Positions 17,763-27,404 of a stretch of 64,000 nt of DNA are shown here, piece after piece. The DNA comes from Actinobacillus sp. GY-402 (GTDB lineage: Bacteria > Pseudomonadota > Gammaproteobacteria > Enterobacterales > Pasteurellaceae). The translations under genes and the position numbers were made by a program. Location: positions 434,001-498,000 of the forward strand of contig NZ_CP062137.1 of NCBI RefSeq assembly GCF_014843355.1, given 5' to 3'. The notes under the pieces were generated by a model. That model ran no database searches. It worked only from the letters and a program-made list of their open reading frames with translations, and was not told the origin of the DNA. The first letter of the stretch is position 1, and each line of letters opens with the position of its first letter.

Positions 17763-18164
17763 CTAATCCAACTTGGCCCGTTCGAAACCGCAATGATGAA
17801 GCCATTCGCGCATAAACAGCAAATGTCCTTTGATTTCTCCCGAATTCGATAAATTATCGGGCATGCTTTGATATCCGGCGGTATATTGGAAAACCCGTTC
17901 CAAATGGTCGCGGTAGAGCACGCCTTGCGGGGCGAGCGGGCGCAATAGTTCGTCCTGCACAATCAGCTCCGCTTGCGGCGGAATATATTTCTGCACGGAG
18001 GAAATCATATCTTCGATCAGTATAATGGCTTGTTCCCATTCGCATTCGTCCGGGACGTCATGCAGAAATAGTTTTCCGACGCTGACGGGCAAGCTGTAAC
18101 GATCGGTTTGCGTTGTGATCACCACGTTGTTTTCTTCAATGGAAAGATAAACGGTTTGCTGCAT
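17763..18164 (-). CDS. Uncharacterised 133-residue protein
   Basis: I do not recognise the family. The protein is soluble, acidic overall, without signal peptide or membrane segment. Features are an N-terminal beta-rich part (QQTVYLSIEENNVVITTQTDRYSLPV), an amphipathic helix region around residues 45-58, and a C-terminus with LLFMREWLHHCGFER. I chose ATG 18164 because GGAGG lies five bases upstream; the frame stays open 11 codons further without a ribosome site. It is coupled to the TusA-like gene and preceded at 126 bases by a hemerythrin gene. Confidence 0.7.
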   Translation of the reverse strand: MQQTVYLSIEENNVVITTQTDRYSLPVSVGKLFLHDVPDECEWEQAIILIEDMISSVQKYIPPQAELIVQDELLRPLAPQGVLYRDHLERVFQYTAGYQSMPDNLSNSGEIKGHLLFMREWLHHCGFERAKLD

Positions 18165-18290
18165 ATTGCCTCCGGAAGAAAAGAGTTCATAAAACAAATC
18201 TTAGGCGGATGAGCGGGGAATGTCTAGCGGATTGAAAAGTGCGGTAGATTTTTCCACAGTTTTTTAGGGTGAAGCGATACGTCCGGCGGG

Positions 18291-18818
18291 CTATTTGCGG
18301 ATTTTTCTGCGTTCCGCCATAATTTTGCCCATGGCGGTTAATTGGTCCGCCGGAATATGTTTTTGTCCTAATTCAAACAAGGGTTCTTCCAGCGCGATAT
18401 GGCGCGCATAGGCGGCGCGATAATCATCCAGTAGATTTTGTTCGACGTCGGTACGTTTTTCGTCAATCAGTTCCTGCAGTTGAACGCCTAATTGCGCCCA
18501 GATTTTGTGAATGCCGACATGTTCCGCTTCAAGCTTCAATATATCGGCTTTGGCTTGCGGTACATAGCGCAAAAGGGCGGGGAAAAAATCCGTTTCTTCG
18601 TCTTCGTGGTGCAGCGGTGCGGCGACATTAAAATAGGTAATGATTTGTTTAACGTCATTTTTAACCGCCTGATTTATCCCGTTTTTGGCTAAATAATCCG
18701 GCAGCATGCCCAGTTGCCGACAGAAATTCTTTACCCGACCGTGACAGGCAAACAGCATTTCGATAGGTTGCGCCCAACTGGCGGATTGAGCGTGGACGGT
18801 CGGTTGGATGTGGATCAT
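18291..18818 (-). CDS. Hemerythrin HHE-domain protein
   Basis: A 175-residue four-helix-bundle protein. Candidate iron ligands follow the HHE pattern: an early FACHGRV, PLHHEDEETDFFP near residue 70, EHVGIHKIW near 100, and RHIALEEPLFE near 140. Such proteins bind a di-iron centre and act in oxygen or nitric oxide sensing or in iron-centre repair. I chose ATG 18818: AGAGG is 8 bases upstream, whereas for the ATG two codons earlier it is only 2 bases away. The function is inferred from the fold only. Confidence 0.8.
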   Translation of the reverse strand: MIHIQPTVHAQSASWAQPIEMLFACHGRVKNFCRQLGMLPDYLAKNGINQAVKNDVKQIITYFNVAAPLHHEDEETDFFPALLRYVPQAKADILKLEAEHVGIHKIWAQLGVQLQELIDEKRTDVEQNLLDDYRAAYARHIALEEPLFELGQKHIPADQLTAMGKIMAERRKIRK

Positions 18819-18872
18819 ATTCATTTCCTCTTAAAATGTTCCGCCCTTCGTTGGTGAAAAGGGCGGAGGAGA

Positions 18873-20066
<1,194 letters not shown>

Positions 20067-20240
20067 CTAGCATAGAATTTGAAGAGGCTCATTTTTATCA
20101 TGATATTTTGGCGTTAAACGGGATTTTTTGTTTTAGTTTGACGAAATACATTAGCAATGCGCGAAGGCTTTAACGGCGGAGTTGATAGGGCTTCTTATCT
20201 TTAAAAAAACTTCTGAAAAATCGCCCGCACTTTTCAGTGA

Positions 20241-20266
20241 TAAAACCCTACACCGGAGTGTAGGGT
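20241..20266 (-). terminator. Terminator of the pirin/ycaC operon
   Basis: ACCCTACAC and GTGTAGGGT form a 9-bp stem around four bases; on the minus strand it continues into TTTTATC, seven bases beyond the stop of the last pirin gene. Confidence 0.8.
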
Positions 20267-20273
20267 GAGTCGA

Positions 20274-21146
20274 TTAATGATCAATTCGGCCGAATTTGCC
20301 GCTGTTGATGTCGTTGAACGCTTGCACGATTTCCTCTCTACTGTTCATCACGAACGGGCCGTAACCGACAACCGGTTCGTTTAACGGCTCACCGCTTAAA
20401 ATCAGCAGTTTGGCTTCGTTATTGGCTTCAATTTGCACATCGGCGCCGCCTTTTTCGAAGGTCACCAGTTCGCCGCGACGGGCGATTTCGTCACCGTTGA
20501 ATTGAACGGTGCCGTCCAACACCAACACAATCAGGTTATGGCTTTCCGGCACGGCAAAAGTATGGGTTTTGCCGGCATTCATGCGCACATCCCACATATT
20601 GATTGGGCTGAAGGTGGATGCCGCGCCTTGAGTTTCCGCCAAATTGCCGGCGATAATGCGGGCGCTTCCGGCGTTGTCGGCCAGTTCGACGGTCGGAATT
20701 TCCGCCGCCGTAATGGCTTGATATTTCGGCGCCGTCATTTTATCTTTCGCCGGTAAATTCACCCAAAGCTGTACCATTTCAAACATTCCTCCCTGTGCGG
20801 AGAATTTCTCGGAATGATATTCCTGGTGCATTAAGCCGGAACCTGCGGTCATCCATTGTACATCGCCGGTACCGATGGTTCCGCCGCCGCCATAAGAATC
20901 CCGGTGGGATACTTCGCCTTGATAGGCAATGGTGACGGTTTCGAAGCCGCGATGCGGATGTTCGCCCACGCCGCGGAAATCACTTTTGCGACCGCCGTCG
21001 AAATAACGCGGCGGGTTGTAGTCCATCAGCAGGAACGGATCAAGATTTTTATCGGTATCGTTATAACTGAACATGGATTGCACTTGGAAACCGTTACCCA
21101 CCCAATGTTTTGCCGGGGCGGTGTGTACGTTTGCAACCTTTTTCAT
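20274..21146 (-). CDS. Pirin family protein (bicupin)
   Basis: A 290-residue bicupin. The N-terminal cupin has the pirin signature: LDPFLLMDYNPP, GVGEHPHRGFETVTIAYQGEVSHRDS with metal ligand histidines, and DVQWMTAGSGLMHQEYHS. The C-terminal cupin contains FAVPESHNLIVLVLDGTVQFNGDE and ends PFVMNSREEIVQAFNDINSGKFGRIDH. Bacterial pirins such as YhhW have quercetin 2,3-dioxygenase activity; the natural substrate is uncertain. ATG 21146 has AAAGGAG upstream; the frame extends 57 codons further but that part is AT-rich and unlike pirins. Last gene of the LysR-linked cluster, 103 bases after the second pirin. Confidence 0.9.
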   Translation of the reverse strand: MKKVANVHTAPAKHWVGNGFQVQSMFSYNDTDKNLDPFLLMDYNPPRYFDGGRKSDFRGVGEHPHRGFETVTIAYQGEVSHRDSYGGGGTIGTGDVQWMTAGSGLMHQEYHSEKFSAQGGMFEMVQLWVNLPAKDKMTAPKYQAITAAEIPTVELADNAGSARIIAGNLAETQGAASTFSPINMWDVRMNAGKTHTFAVPESHNLIVLVLDGTVQFNGDEIARRGELVTFEKGGADVQIEANNEAKLLILSGEPLNEPVVGYGPFVMNSREEIVQAFNDINSGKFGRIDH

Positions 21147-21249
21147 ATTTTGCTCCTTTGTTAATTTTTTATTTGAGCGTTTATCTCTCAAAATTAATAC
21201 GTATCGGGAATAAATATACAAAATGCGGATTTTTCCGAAAATGAAATAC

Positions 21250-22155
21250 TTATCCCTTGAAATTTTTCGGTAATTCAGGGGCGACCAAACGTTTGAGTAA
21301 GGTACCCTGTAAGTCAATATCGCCGAAGCGCGGATGTCGGTTATTCCAGTCCGTCACGGCTTGTTCCAGAGCTTCTTTGCCGTCGGCCACAAAATTCCAC
21401 CAAATCACCGTCGGATGCGGCAGCGGTTCGCCGCCGAGCAGCATGATATGGGAACCTTGTTCGGCCCAAAGTTGAAGCCCGTCGTCAGCGTTTGCGCAAT
21501 CGGATAACACCACCAGTTCGTCGGCGCCGTAGCCTTTACCGTTGACTTCGATTTCGCCTTTTAACACCAAGATGCCGTATTCGAATGTCGGTTGGCGCTC
21601 GATATTGAAAGACTGCGCTTGTTTAAACTGCATATCGACACCGACTAAAGGGCTGAACTGCGTGGTCGGCGCTTGATGACCAAGATAATTGCCGGTGGTC
21701 AGAATATATTGAACGCCGTCTTGTTCCCACTCCGGCAATACGGGATAGTGTTCGAAATTAGGTTCGATTTCCTGATCCATCGGTAACGCAATCCACAATT
21801 GTACGGCGTGTAAATCATGCACGCCCTCGGGCGTTTGCTCGGTGTGACTGATACCGCGCTTGTCGCCGGTGCCCGCCGTCATTAAATTGACCTGTTTCGG
21901 TCGAATAAGCTGGCGATTGCCGAGACTATCCTGATGCCAGACCTCACCTTGCAGCATCCAAGTGAAGGTTTGCAGATTAGTATGCGGGTGAGAGCCAACC
22001 TGTAAGCCCGCAGAATCTTCCGCAAATTCCGCCGGGCCGGCATGATCTAAAAAACACCATGCCCCGACGGTTTTACGCCGGCTCTGAGGCAATAAACGCG
22101 CAACGGGGATGCCGCCTACGTCTTTGGTATTGGCGGTTAATTTATCAATACTCAT
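21250..22155 (-). CDS. Pirin family protein (second paralogue)
   Basis: A 301-residue bicupin of a different pirin branch from its neighbour: TVGAWCFLDHAGP, VGSHPHTNLQTFTWMLQGEVWHQDSLG (metal-binding His residues) and VNLMTAGTGDKRGISHTEQ, then a second cupin with FEYGILVLKGEIEVNGKGYG and LGGEPLPHPTVIWWNFV. It is probably a metal-dependent oxygenase or a regulatory cupin; the substrate is unknown. Only two bases separate it from the upstream FMN reductase gene, so the two are surely co-translated. Confidence 0.88.
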   Translation of the reverse strand: MSIDKLTANTKDVGGIPVARLLPQSRRKTVGAWCFLDHAGPAEFAEDSAGLQVGSHPHTNLQTFTWMLQGEVWHQDSLGNRQLIRPKQVNLMTAGTGDKRGISHTEQTPEGVHDLHAVQLWIALPMDQEIEPNFEHYPVLPEWEQDGVQYILTTGNYLGHQAPTTQFSPLVGVDMQFKQAQSFNIERQPTFEYGILVLKGEIEVNGKGYGADELVVLSDCANADDGLQLWAEQGSHIMLLGGEPLPHPTVIWWNFVADGKEALEQAVTDWNNRHPRFGDIDLQGTLLKRLVAPELPKNFKG

Positions 22156-22157
22156 AT

Positions 22158-22679
22158 TTAATCCTTATTCACCCAATTAAAGAACGAAGCGGCAAATTTA
22201 TCTAAAAATGCGCCGGTGCGCTCGTCAATGTCTAAGCTCGCCTTGCTTAAGTAAATTTCCGGCGTTATCAAAGTGTCGGCGCCGACCGCCTGTAAAATCT
22301 GACGCAAATGTACGCCGGCGTTAATGCCGCCGTAAGTGCCGGGAGAGGCGGTGACCACAGCGATTTTTTTATTGGTCCAAAGGTTCTGTCCGAACGGCCG
22401 GGTCGCAATATCCAAGATATTTTTTAAAGCCGCAGGGATGCTGCGATTATGCTCCGGCGAGACGATTAATACGGCATCCGCCCGTTTGAGCTGATTACGC
22501 ACGCGTTCATAAGAGGGAACGACCTGTTCGTCCAAATCCTGGGTATAAAGCGGCAGATCATGGATTTGAATTTCTTCCGCTTGCACATCCGTCGGTGCAT
22601 TTTTAAGAATGTGCTCGGCGATATGGCGGTTAACGGATTGACGGCTGAGACTGCCGACGATAAAAGCGATGTTGCGCAT
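22158..22679 (-). CDS. NADPH-dependent FMN reductase family protein
   Basis: A 173-residue flavodoxin-fold protein: FIVGSLSRQSVNRHIAEHI at the phosphate-binding loop (residues 6-24), LPLYTQDLDEQ, VSPEHNRSIPAALKNILD near 78-95 (flavin-contact loop) and ASPGTYGGINAGVHLRQIL near 111-129. It matches the ChrR/YieF/azoreductase group that reduces quinones, chromate or azo compounds with NAD(P)H. The neighbours (two pirins, two isochorismatase-like hydrolases) point to handling of aromatic or quinone compounds, which is inference. Confidence 0.85.
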   Translation of the reverse strand: MRNIAFIVGSLSRQSVNRHIAEHILKNAPTDVQAEEIQIHDLPLYTQDLDEQVVPSYERVRNQLKRADAVLIVSPEHNRSIPAALKNILDIATRPFGQNLWTNKKIAVVTASPGTYGGINAGVHLRQILQAVGADTLITPEIYLSKASLDIDERTGAFLDKFAASFFNWVNKD

Positions 22680-22719
22680 ATAAAGTTCCTGTTGAAACGA
22701 TTTAAGTTGTCATATTAAT

Positions 22720-22743
22720 AAAGGCAGGATTTCCCCGCCTTTA
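22720..22743 (-). terminator. Intercistronic hairpin between ycaC and the FMN reductase gene
   Basis: AAAGGCAGG and CCCGCCTTT form an imperfect stem; the T-tract on the minus strand is short. It may attenuate the distal three genes rather than fully terminate. Confidence 0.4.
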
Positions 22744-22755
22744 AATTCATAAATG

Positions 22756-23385
22756 TTATTTTTGCGTAAGCTTATTATAGCTGGTAATAAGATTACGGTA
22801 ATCCGGAATATGGCTGGAGAATAACGCGCCCAAGCCTTCGATATCATTGCGCCAGTCGCGGTGTAATTCGCAGGCCGCACCGAACCAGGTCATCAACTGA
22901 ACGCCCGCCGCTTCCATTCGGCGCCATGCCGAATCGCGGGTTAATTCGTTGAAGGTGCCCGACGCATCGGTAATCACAAAGACGTCATAACCTTCTTCAA
23001 TCGCGGAAAGCGCGGGGAACGCTACGCACACTTCGGTGACGACGCCGGCGATAATCAATTGTTTTTTGCCGGTTGCTTTTACCGCTTTCACAAAATCTTC
23101 GTTATCCCACGCGTTAATGTTGCCCGGGCGAGCGATATAAGGCGCGTCCGGGAAGATTTCTTTCAGTTCCGGAACTAACGGACCGTTCGGACCGTCTTCA
23201 AAGCTGGTGGTCAAAATAGTCGGCAGACCGAAATATTTCGCTAAATCGGCGGTGGCCAAGACGTTATTTTTGAATTTGTCCGGATCAATGTCTCGCACTA
23301 ATGATAATAAGCCGGTTTGATGATCCACCAACAGCATTGCTGCATCATTTTTATCTAAGCGAATGTAAGGTTTTTTGTTTGCCAT
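22756..23385 (-). CDS. ycaC: Isochorismatase-family hydrolase YcaC
   Basis: The 209-residue protein is very similar to E. coli YcaC. D21 (MLLVDHQTG), the region YIARPGNINAWDNEDF at about 83-98, and the candidate nucleophile C120 (GVVTEVCVAFPALSAIEEG) belong to the cysteine-hydrolase active site. YcaC forms an octamer of unknown substrate. It is the second gene of the operon, 77 bases after its paralogue; the gap holds an uptake signal. Confidence 0.92.
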   Translation of the reverse strand: MANKKPYIRLDKNDAAMLLVDHQTGLLSLVRDIDPDKFKNNVLATADLAKYFGLPTILTTSFEDGPNGPLVPELKEIFPDAPYIARPGNINAWDNEDFVKAVKATGKKQLIIAGVVTEVCVAFPALSAIEEGYDVFVITDASGTFNELTRDSAWRRMEAAGVQLMTWFGAACELHRDWRNDIEGLGALFSSHIPDYRNLITSYNKLTQK

Positions 23386-23462
23386 TTTATGTTTATCCTC
23401 ATGTCTCGTTTCCGCACAAATGATTACCTAAAAGTGCGGTCGGTTTTTGCGAAGTTTTTTTG

Positions 23463-24143
23463 TTACTGGCGCTCGGAATCCAGCTGCTCGTGATTATGTT
23501 CCACTTCACGGGCTTTCAGATAGCTTTCAATTAATAATTGATATTCCGGGAACACGGCTTCATACGCTTTCGCCCATTCTTCCGCATCCGGACGGTTCCA
23601 TGTTTGCTGAATTTCGGAACATACCGCGGCGGTATCCATCGGCACGGCACCGGCCTGTACGATACGGGCGAGCGTAATTTCCTGCGCCATTTTTGAATAA
23701 GTACCGGAAGCGTCGATCACACAGAACACTTGATAACCTTCCGCAATCGCCGAAATTGCCGGGAACGCCATACATACGCTGGTGATGGTGCCCGCAATAA
23801 TCAATTGTTTTTTGCCGGTCGCTTTAACGGCGGCGACAAAGTCGGGATTATCCCAGGAATTGATCTGCCCTTTGCGCGCTACATATTGCGCATGCGGAGC
23901 GGCCTGGTGAATTTCCGGAATTAACGGACCGTTCGGACCTTGCGGTACGGAAGCGGTAGTAATCACAGGCATTTTCGCCAAGGTGGCGACTTTTGCCAGA
24001 GTAACGGCATTGGCGCGCAGTTCGCGCACGTTTAAATCACGTACGGTATTGAACAAACCGCTTTGGTGATCGATAAGCAACATAGCTGCGTTGTTTGGGT
24101 CGATTTTAGGGGCGGCGCCGTTGAAATTAGCCGGTTGACTCAT
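23463..24143 (-). CDS. Isochorismatase-family hydrolase (YcaC paralogue)
   Basis: A 226-residue cysteine hydrolase related to the neighbouring YcaC but clearly diverged: [44 protein letters not shown] and the nucleophile region [23 protein letters not shown]. It ends in a charged tail. I chose ATG 24143 because GAGGA lies upstream; the ATG five codons earlier is itself part of that ribosome site. First gene of the operon, divergent from lysR and directly downstream of the palindrome at 24186. The substrate is unknown. Confidence 0.88.
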   Translation of the reverse strand: MSQPANFNGAAPKIDPNNAAMLLIDHQSGLFNTVRDLNVRELRANAVTLAKVATLAKMPVITTASVPQGPNGPLIPEIHQAAPHAQYVARKGQINSWDNPDFVAAVKATGKKQLIIAGTITSVCMAFPAISAIAEGYQVFCVIDASGTYSKMAQEITLARIVQAGAVPMDTAAVCSEIQQTWNRPDAEEWAKAYEAVFPEYQLLIESYLKAREVEHNHEQLDSERQ

Positions 24144-24185
24144 AATTCGTTTCCTCATAAAAAATTAAGCTAAAACTAAAATTGA

Positions 24186-24202
24186 TGTCTAAAATTAAGA
24201 CA
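24186..24202. promoter_or_regulatory. LysR-type operator (T-N11-A palindrome)
   Basis: TGTCT-AAAATTA-AGACA, perfect 5-base arms around 7 AT bases, including TCTAAAATTAAGA, which obeys the T-N11-A rule of LysR-family regulators. It is midway in the 141-base gap between the lysR gene and the divergent hydrolase/pirin operon. It most likely is the activator/autoregulation site. Confidence 0.75.
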
Positions 24203-24284
24203 AGAGCTATTATAATGATTAACGTTATTGCAACAAGACTGTATTTTGGAACGGTAAGTTGCACTGATGGAACGGAGGAGTAAA

Positions 24285-25166
24285 GTGAACAATATCGATC
24301 TTAATGATATCCGCTTGTTTGTCACCGTTGTGCAGGCGGGCAGTTTAACGAAAGCGGCAAATTTGCTGAATATGCCGAAATCTTATTTAAGCCGCCACTT
24401 AACGCGTTTAGAACAGGATTTGGGCACCACGCTAATGGATAGAAGCCGTCAGGGAATCCTGTTAAACGAATTGGGGGAACGGTTTTATTTAAAAGCGCAG
24501 GATATGCTGCAAACCGTACAAACGGCGCTCGACAGCGTTCGCAGTAATCTGGAAGCGCCGCACGGTTTGTTAAAGATGTCCGTTTCTACCGAAGTGGGGC
24601 GCGGTTTTTTAATGTTTCATTTAGCGGAATACATGCGCCGTTATCCCGATGTGTCGCTGGAAATTCAAATCGACAATCATAAAATCAACTTGATACGGGA
24701 AGGCGTCGATATCGCGCTGCGTTTGGGCGATCCGAACAATAACAACGTCGTGGCGCGTAAATTATTCGATATTGAGTTGGGCTTATTCGCTTCAAAGGCG
24801 TACCTGGCAAAAGCCGGCATACCGCAAACGCCGCATGAATTGCACGGCCATGATTTATTATATAAATACGACGGTCCTGATTGGCATTTCAGCTATAAGC
24901 AACGCAGCGTTCATATTGAAGGCAAAAACAAGCTTTACAGCAACGATTTTAACCTGATTGGTCATATGGTCGGCGAAGATATGGGCATTGCCATGCTGCC
25001 TTGTTTTAATAATATGATTCGCCCCGATTGGGTCCGTCTGCTGCCCGAATGGAAAATAGAAAACGTGCCGCTGTATGCCGTGTATTATAAAAACAGAGGC
25101 TCGGTTTTAACGGTACGAAGTATGGTGGAATTTTTGTTGCAGAAAAATCCCGCGCTACAATCGTAG
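24285..25166 (+). CDS. LysR-family transcriptional regulator
   Basis: A 293-residue regulator. The N-terminal winged helix-turn-helix has LNDIRLFVTVVQAGSLTKAANLLNMPKSYLSRHLTRLEQDLGTTL-type sequence at about residues 4-50; the C-terminal substrate-binding domain starts near 90 (LLKMSVSTEVGRGF). I chose the GTG at 24285, which has GGAGGAG four bases upstream; an ATG six codons earlier lacks a site. The position, divergent from the YcaC/FMN-reductase/pirin operon with a palindrome between, marks it as the local regulator. The inducer is unknown. Confidence 0.9.
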   Translation: MNNIDLNDIRLFVTVVQAGSLTKAANLLNMPKSYLSRHLTRLEQDLGTTLMDRSRQGILLNELGERFYLKAQDMLQTVQTALDSVRSNLEAPHGLLKMSVSTEVGRGFLMFHLAEYMRRYPDVSLEIQIDNHKINLIREGVDIALRLGDPNNNNVVARKLFDIELGLFASKAYLAKAGIPQTPHELHGHDLLYKYDGPDWHFSYKQRSVHIEGKNKLYSNDFNLIGHMVGEDMGIAMLPCFNNMIRPDWVRLLPEWKIENVPLYAVYYKNRGSVLTVRSMVEFLLQKNPALQS

Positions 25167-25182
25167 TTATCCTTTAGATTGT

Positions 25183-25215
25183 GGTGCGGGCGAATAAAAG
25201 TGCGGGCAAAAAAAC
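25183..25215. repeat. Two variant uptake signals in tandem
   Basis: GTGCGGGCGAAT at 25183-25194 and AAAAGTGCGGGCAAAAAAA from 25196, both with GGGC in place of the canonical GGTC, in the gap between the converging lysR and queA genes. Confidence 0.6.
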
Positions 25216-25247
25216 GCTTGTTTTTCCGAATTTGAACGGACGGAATA

Positions 25248-26339
25248 TTACGCCGTCCCAGTGACATTCGGGTTTTTCGTAATAAACATCGCATCGCCGT
25301 AACTAAAAAATCTATATCGATTTTCCACCGCACTTTTATAGGCGTTCATGGTGTTTTTATAGCCGGCAAAGGCGGAAACCAACATAATCAAGGTGCTTTC
25401 CGGCAAGTGGAAGTTGGTAATAAGACAATCGATGACGCGGAATTTTTTGCCCGGATAAATAAAGATTGAGGTATCGGAAAAATAAGGTCCGAGTAAATTC
25501 GAGCACCCTTTTTCCTCTGCTGCCAACGCCGCACTTTCGATGGAACGCACGGAAGTGGTGCCGACCGCAATGACACGTTTGCCCGCTTTTTTAGTCGCCA
25601 GCACCGCATCCACCGTATCTTGCGGCACTTCCGCATATTCCGCATGCATCCGGTGATCTTCGATGTTATCCACGCGTACGGGCTGGAATGTGCCGGCGCC
25701 CACGTGCAGGGTGACAAAAGCGAAATTCACGCCTTTAGCTTTTAATCGCGCCAACAGTTCGTCGTCAAAATGCAGCCCGGCGGTTGGCGCCGCCACCGCG
25801 CCGGGAACTTTGTTATAGACGGTTTGATAACGTTCTTGATCCGCCTCTTCATCGGGCCTGTCGATATAAGGCGGCAACGGCATATGCCCGATTTTTTGCA
25901 ACACATCTAAAAGTGCGGTGGATTTTTCCGCAATTTTTAATTCAAATAAGGCGTCCTGACGACCAATCATCATCACTTTCACGCCCTTGCCTTCGCCCAG
26001 TTTGTCTTCGCCTAAAACGAGCTCTACGCCGATTTTCGGCGCTTTGGAGGAACGCACATGCGCGAGAAACGTAGTTTCGGTCAAAATTCGTTCCACCAGA
26101 ACTTCCACTTTCCCGCCTGAAATTTTACGCCCGTACATGCGGGCGGGAATGACGCGCGTGTTGTTGAACACCAGCAAATCGCCTTCATGAATTAGATCGA
26201 TGATATCGGAAAAAGTGCGGTGAAAAATTTCGCCGTTTTCGCCGTTCAGCTGCAGCAGTCGGCTGGATGTGCGATCGGGTTTCGGATAACGGGCGATGAG
26301 CTCGTTAGGCAGGTCAAAATGGAAATCGGAAAGTAACAT
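25248..26339 (-). CDS. queA: S-adenosylmethionine:tRNA ribosyltransferase-isomerase
   Basis: Transfers the ribosyl part of SAM to preQ1 in tRNA to make epoxyqueuosine. The 363-residue sequence matches E. coli QueA throughout: FELP-type start, [65 protein letters not shown], and [21 protein letters not shown] 26339 gives the family N-terminus although no strong ribosome site precedes it; a GTG 24 codons upstream is open but unlike the family. It keeps the orientation of tgt and secDF but is separated from tgt by the lysR island. Confidence 0.96.
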   Translation of the reverse strand: MLLSDFHFDLPNELIARYPKPDRTSSRLLQLNGENGEIFHRTFSDIIDLIHEGDLLVFNNTRVIPARMYGRKISGGKVEVLVERILTETTFLAHVRSSKAPKIGVELVLGEDKLGEGKGVKVMMIGRQDALFELKIAEKSTALLDVLQKIGHMPLPPYIDRPDEEADQERYQTVYNKVPGAVAAPTAGLHFDDELLARLKAKGVNFAFVTLHVGAGTFQPVRVDNIEDHRMHAEYAEVPQDTVDAVLATKKAGKRVIAVGTTSVRSIESAALAAEEKGCSNLLGPYFSDTSIFIYPGKKFRVIDCLITNFHLPESTLIMLVSAFAGYKNTMNAYKSAVENRYRFFSYGDAMFITKNPNVTGTA

Positions 26340-26527
26340 ATCAAATCTAACGCCGGTACGGGTCGTTTCGCCCGTTGATTTACCATAAAAATGGCGGACG
26401 CATAAGTCCACCCCAAAATGCCCGTAGTCTAGTGGTTATTCCGCTTGAGTACAAGTAAAAACCTTTATTTTTCGCTAATTTTTCGCTAAAATCGCGCGGT
26501 TAATTTATCGCAAAATGAAATCGCCAA

Positions 26528-26971
26528 ATGACTAAACAAGCCCAATTTTATCTCATCGAAACCGCACGGCCGCAGGGCGAACTTTCCGCCGTCGAAGCGC
26601 TGGCCTGCGATTTAGCCGCGCAGGCGTGGCGATTGGGTAAGCGCGTGCTGATTGCCTGCGAAACGGAAGAACAGGCGTTTAGTTTGGATGAAGCCTTATG
26701 GCAACGCGATGCGGATGAATTCGTGCCGCATAATTTATCCGGCGAAGTTACCCATTTCGCTACGCCGATCGAAATCAGCTGGATTGGCAAACGCAATGCG
26801 CAACGCCGCGATTTATTGATTTCGTTGCAAAATAATGTGCCGGATTTTGCCCGCACGTTTAACCACGTAATTGATTTTGTGCCGGCGGAAGAAGCACAAA
26901 AAGTACAAGCCCGCGAGCGTTATAAAATTTACCGCCAACTTGGATTTGCGATGGCGACGGAGAAGGCGTAA
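26528..26971 (+). CDS. holC: DNA polymerase III chi subunit
   Basis: The chi subunit links the clamp-loader to SSB on lagging-strand DNA. It has 147 residues, the E. coli length, with QFYLIETARPQ at the start, CDLAAQAWRLGKRVLIACET near 27-46, ALWQRDADEFVPHNL near 56-70 and the C-terminal helical part NHVIDFVPAEEAQKVQARERYKIYRQ. In enterobacteria holC is followed by valS; here elaA starts immediately after the stop codon and valS is 1.4 kb further. Confidence 0.95.
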   Translation: MTKQAQFYLIETARPQGELSAVEALACDLAAQAWRLGKRVLIACETEEQAFSLDEALWQRDADEFVPHNLSGEVTHFATPIEISWIGKRNAQRRDLLISLQNNVPDFARTFNHVIDFVPAEEAQKVQARERYKIYRQLGFAMATEKA

Positions 26972-27403
26972 ATGTGGCAAACAAAAACTTTCCAAAATCT
27001 GACCGCACTTGAGCTGTGGAAAATCTACCAGTTACGTGTGGCGGTGTTTGTGGTGGAGCAAAATTGTCCTTATCAGGAAGTGGACGAGTCGGATAAAAGT
27101 GCGGTACATTTTTGGCAGGAAATTGACGGCGAGATTCGCGCTTATTGCCGCATTATTGATACGCCTGATTGGGTGAAAATCGGTCGGGTAATTGTGGCGC
27201 CGGCAGCACGCGGAACCGGGTTAGGGCGCGAGTTGATGTCGAATGCCGTTGAGACGGTTAAAACCCGGTTTCCAACCAAACCGATTTATGTACAGGCTCA
27301 GGCACGCCTGCAGGATTTTTATGCCGCTTTTGGATTTAAAGCGATTTCCGATATTTATTCGGAAGACGGGATACCGCATTTGGATATGGTGTTGGAGAAA
27401 TAA
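26972..27403 (+). CDS. elaA: GNAT-family N-acetyltransferase ElaA
   Basis: A 143-residue GNAT protein: WKIYQLRVAVFVVEQNCPYQEVDESD (the ElaA N-terminal signature) and the acetyl-CoA loop VIVAPAARGTGLGRELM at about 73-89, then YVQAQARLQDFYAAFGF. The substrate is unknown. Its ATG directly follows the holC TAA, so translation is coupled. Two uptake signals lie near its start, at about 27001 and 27097. Confidence 0.9.
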   Translation: MWQTKTFQNLTALELWKIYQLRVAVFVVEQNCPYQEVDESDKSAVHFWQEIDGEIRAYCRIIDTPDWVKIGRVIVAPAARGTGLGRELMSNAVETVKTRFPTKPIYVQAQARLQDFYAAFGFKAISDIYSEDGIPHLDMVLEK

Positions 27404-27404
27404 A

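Noticed and set aside
21147-21317. 57-codon N-terminal extension of the first pirin
   Set aside because: The extension is AT-rich, unlike pirin sequences, and a strong AAAGGAG site precedes the internal ATG at 21146.
26420-26455. A functional tRNA gene between queA and holC
   Set aside because: Only a 5' tRNA-like stretch is present; no anticodon arm, T-arm or matching 3' acceptor strand follows. Kept only as a possible remnant.
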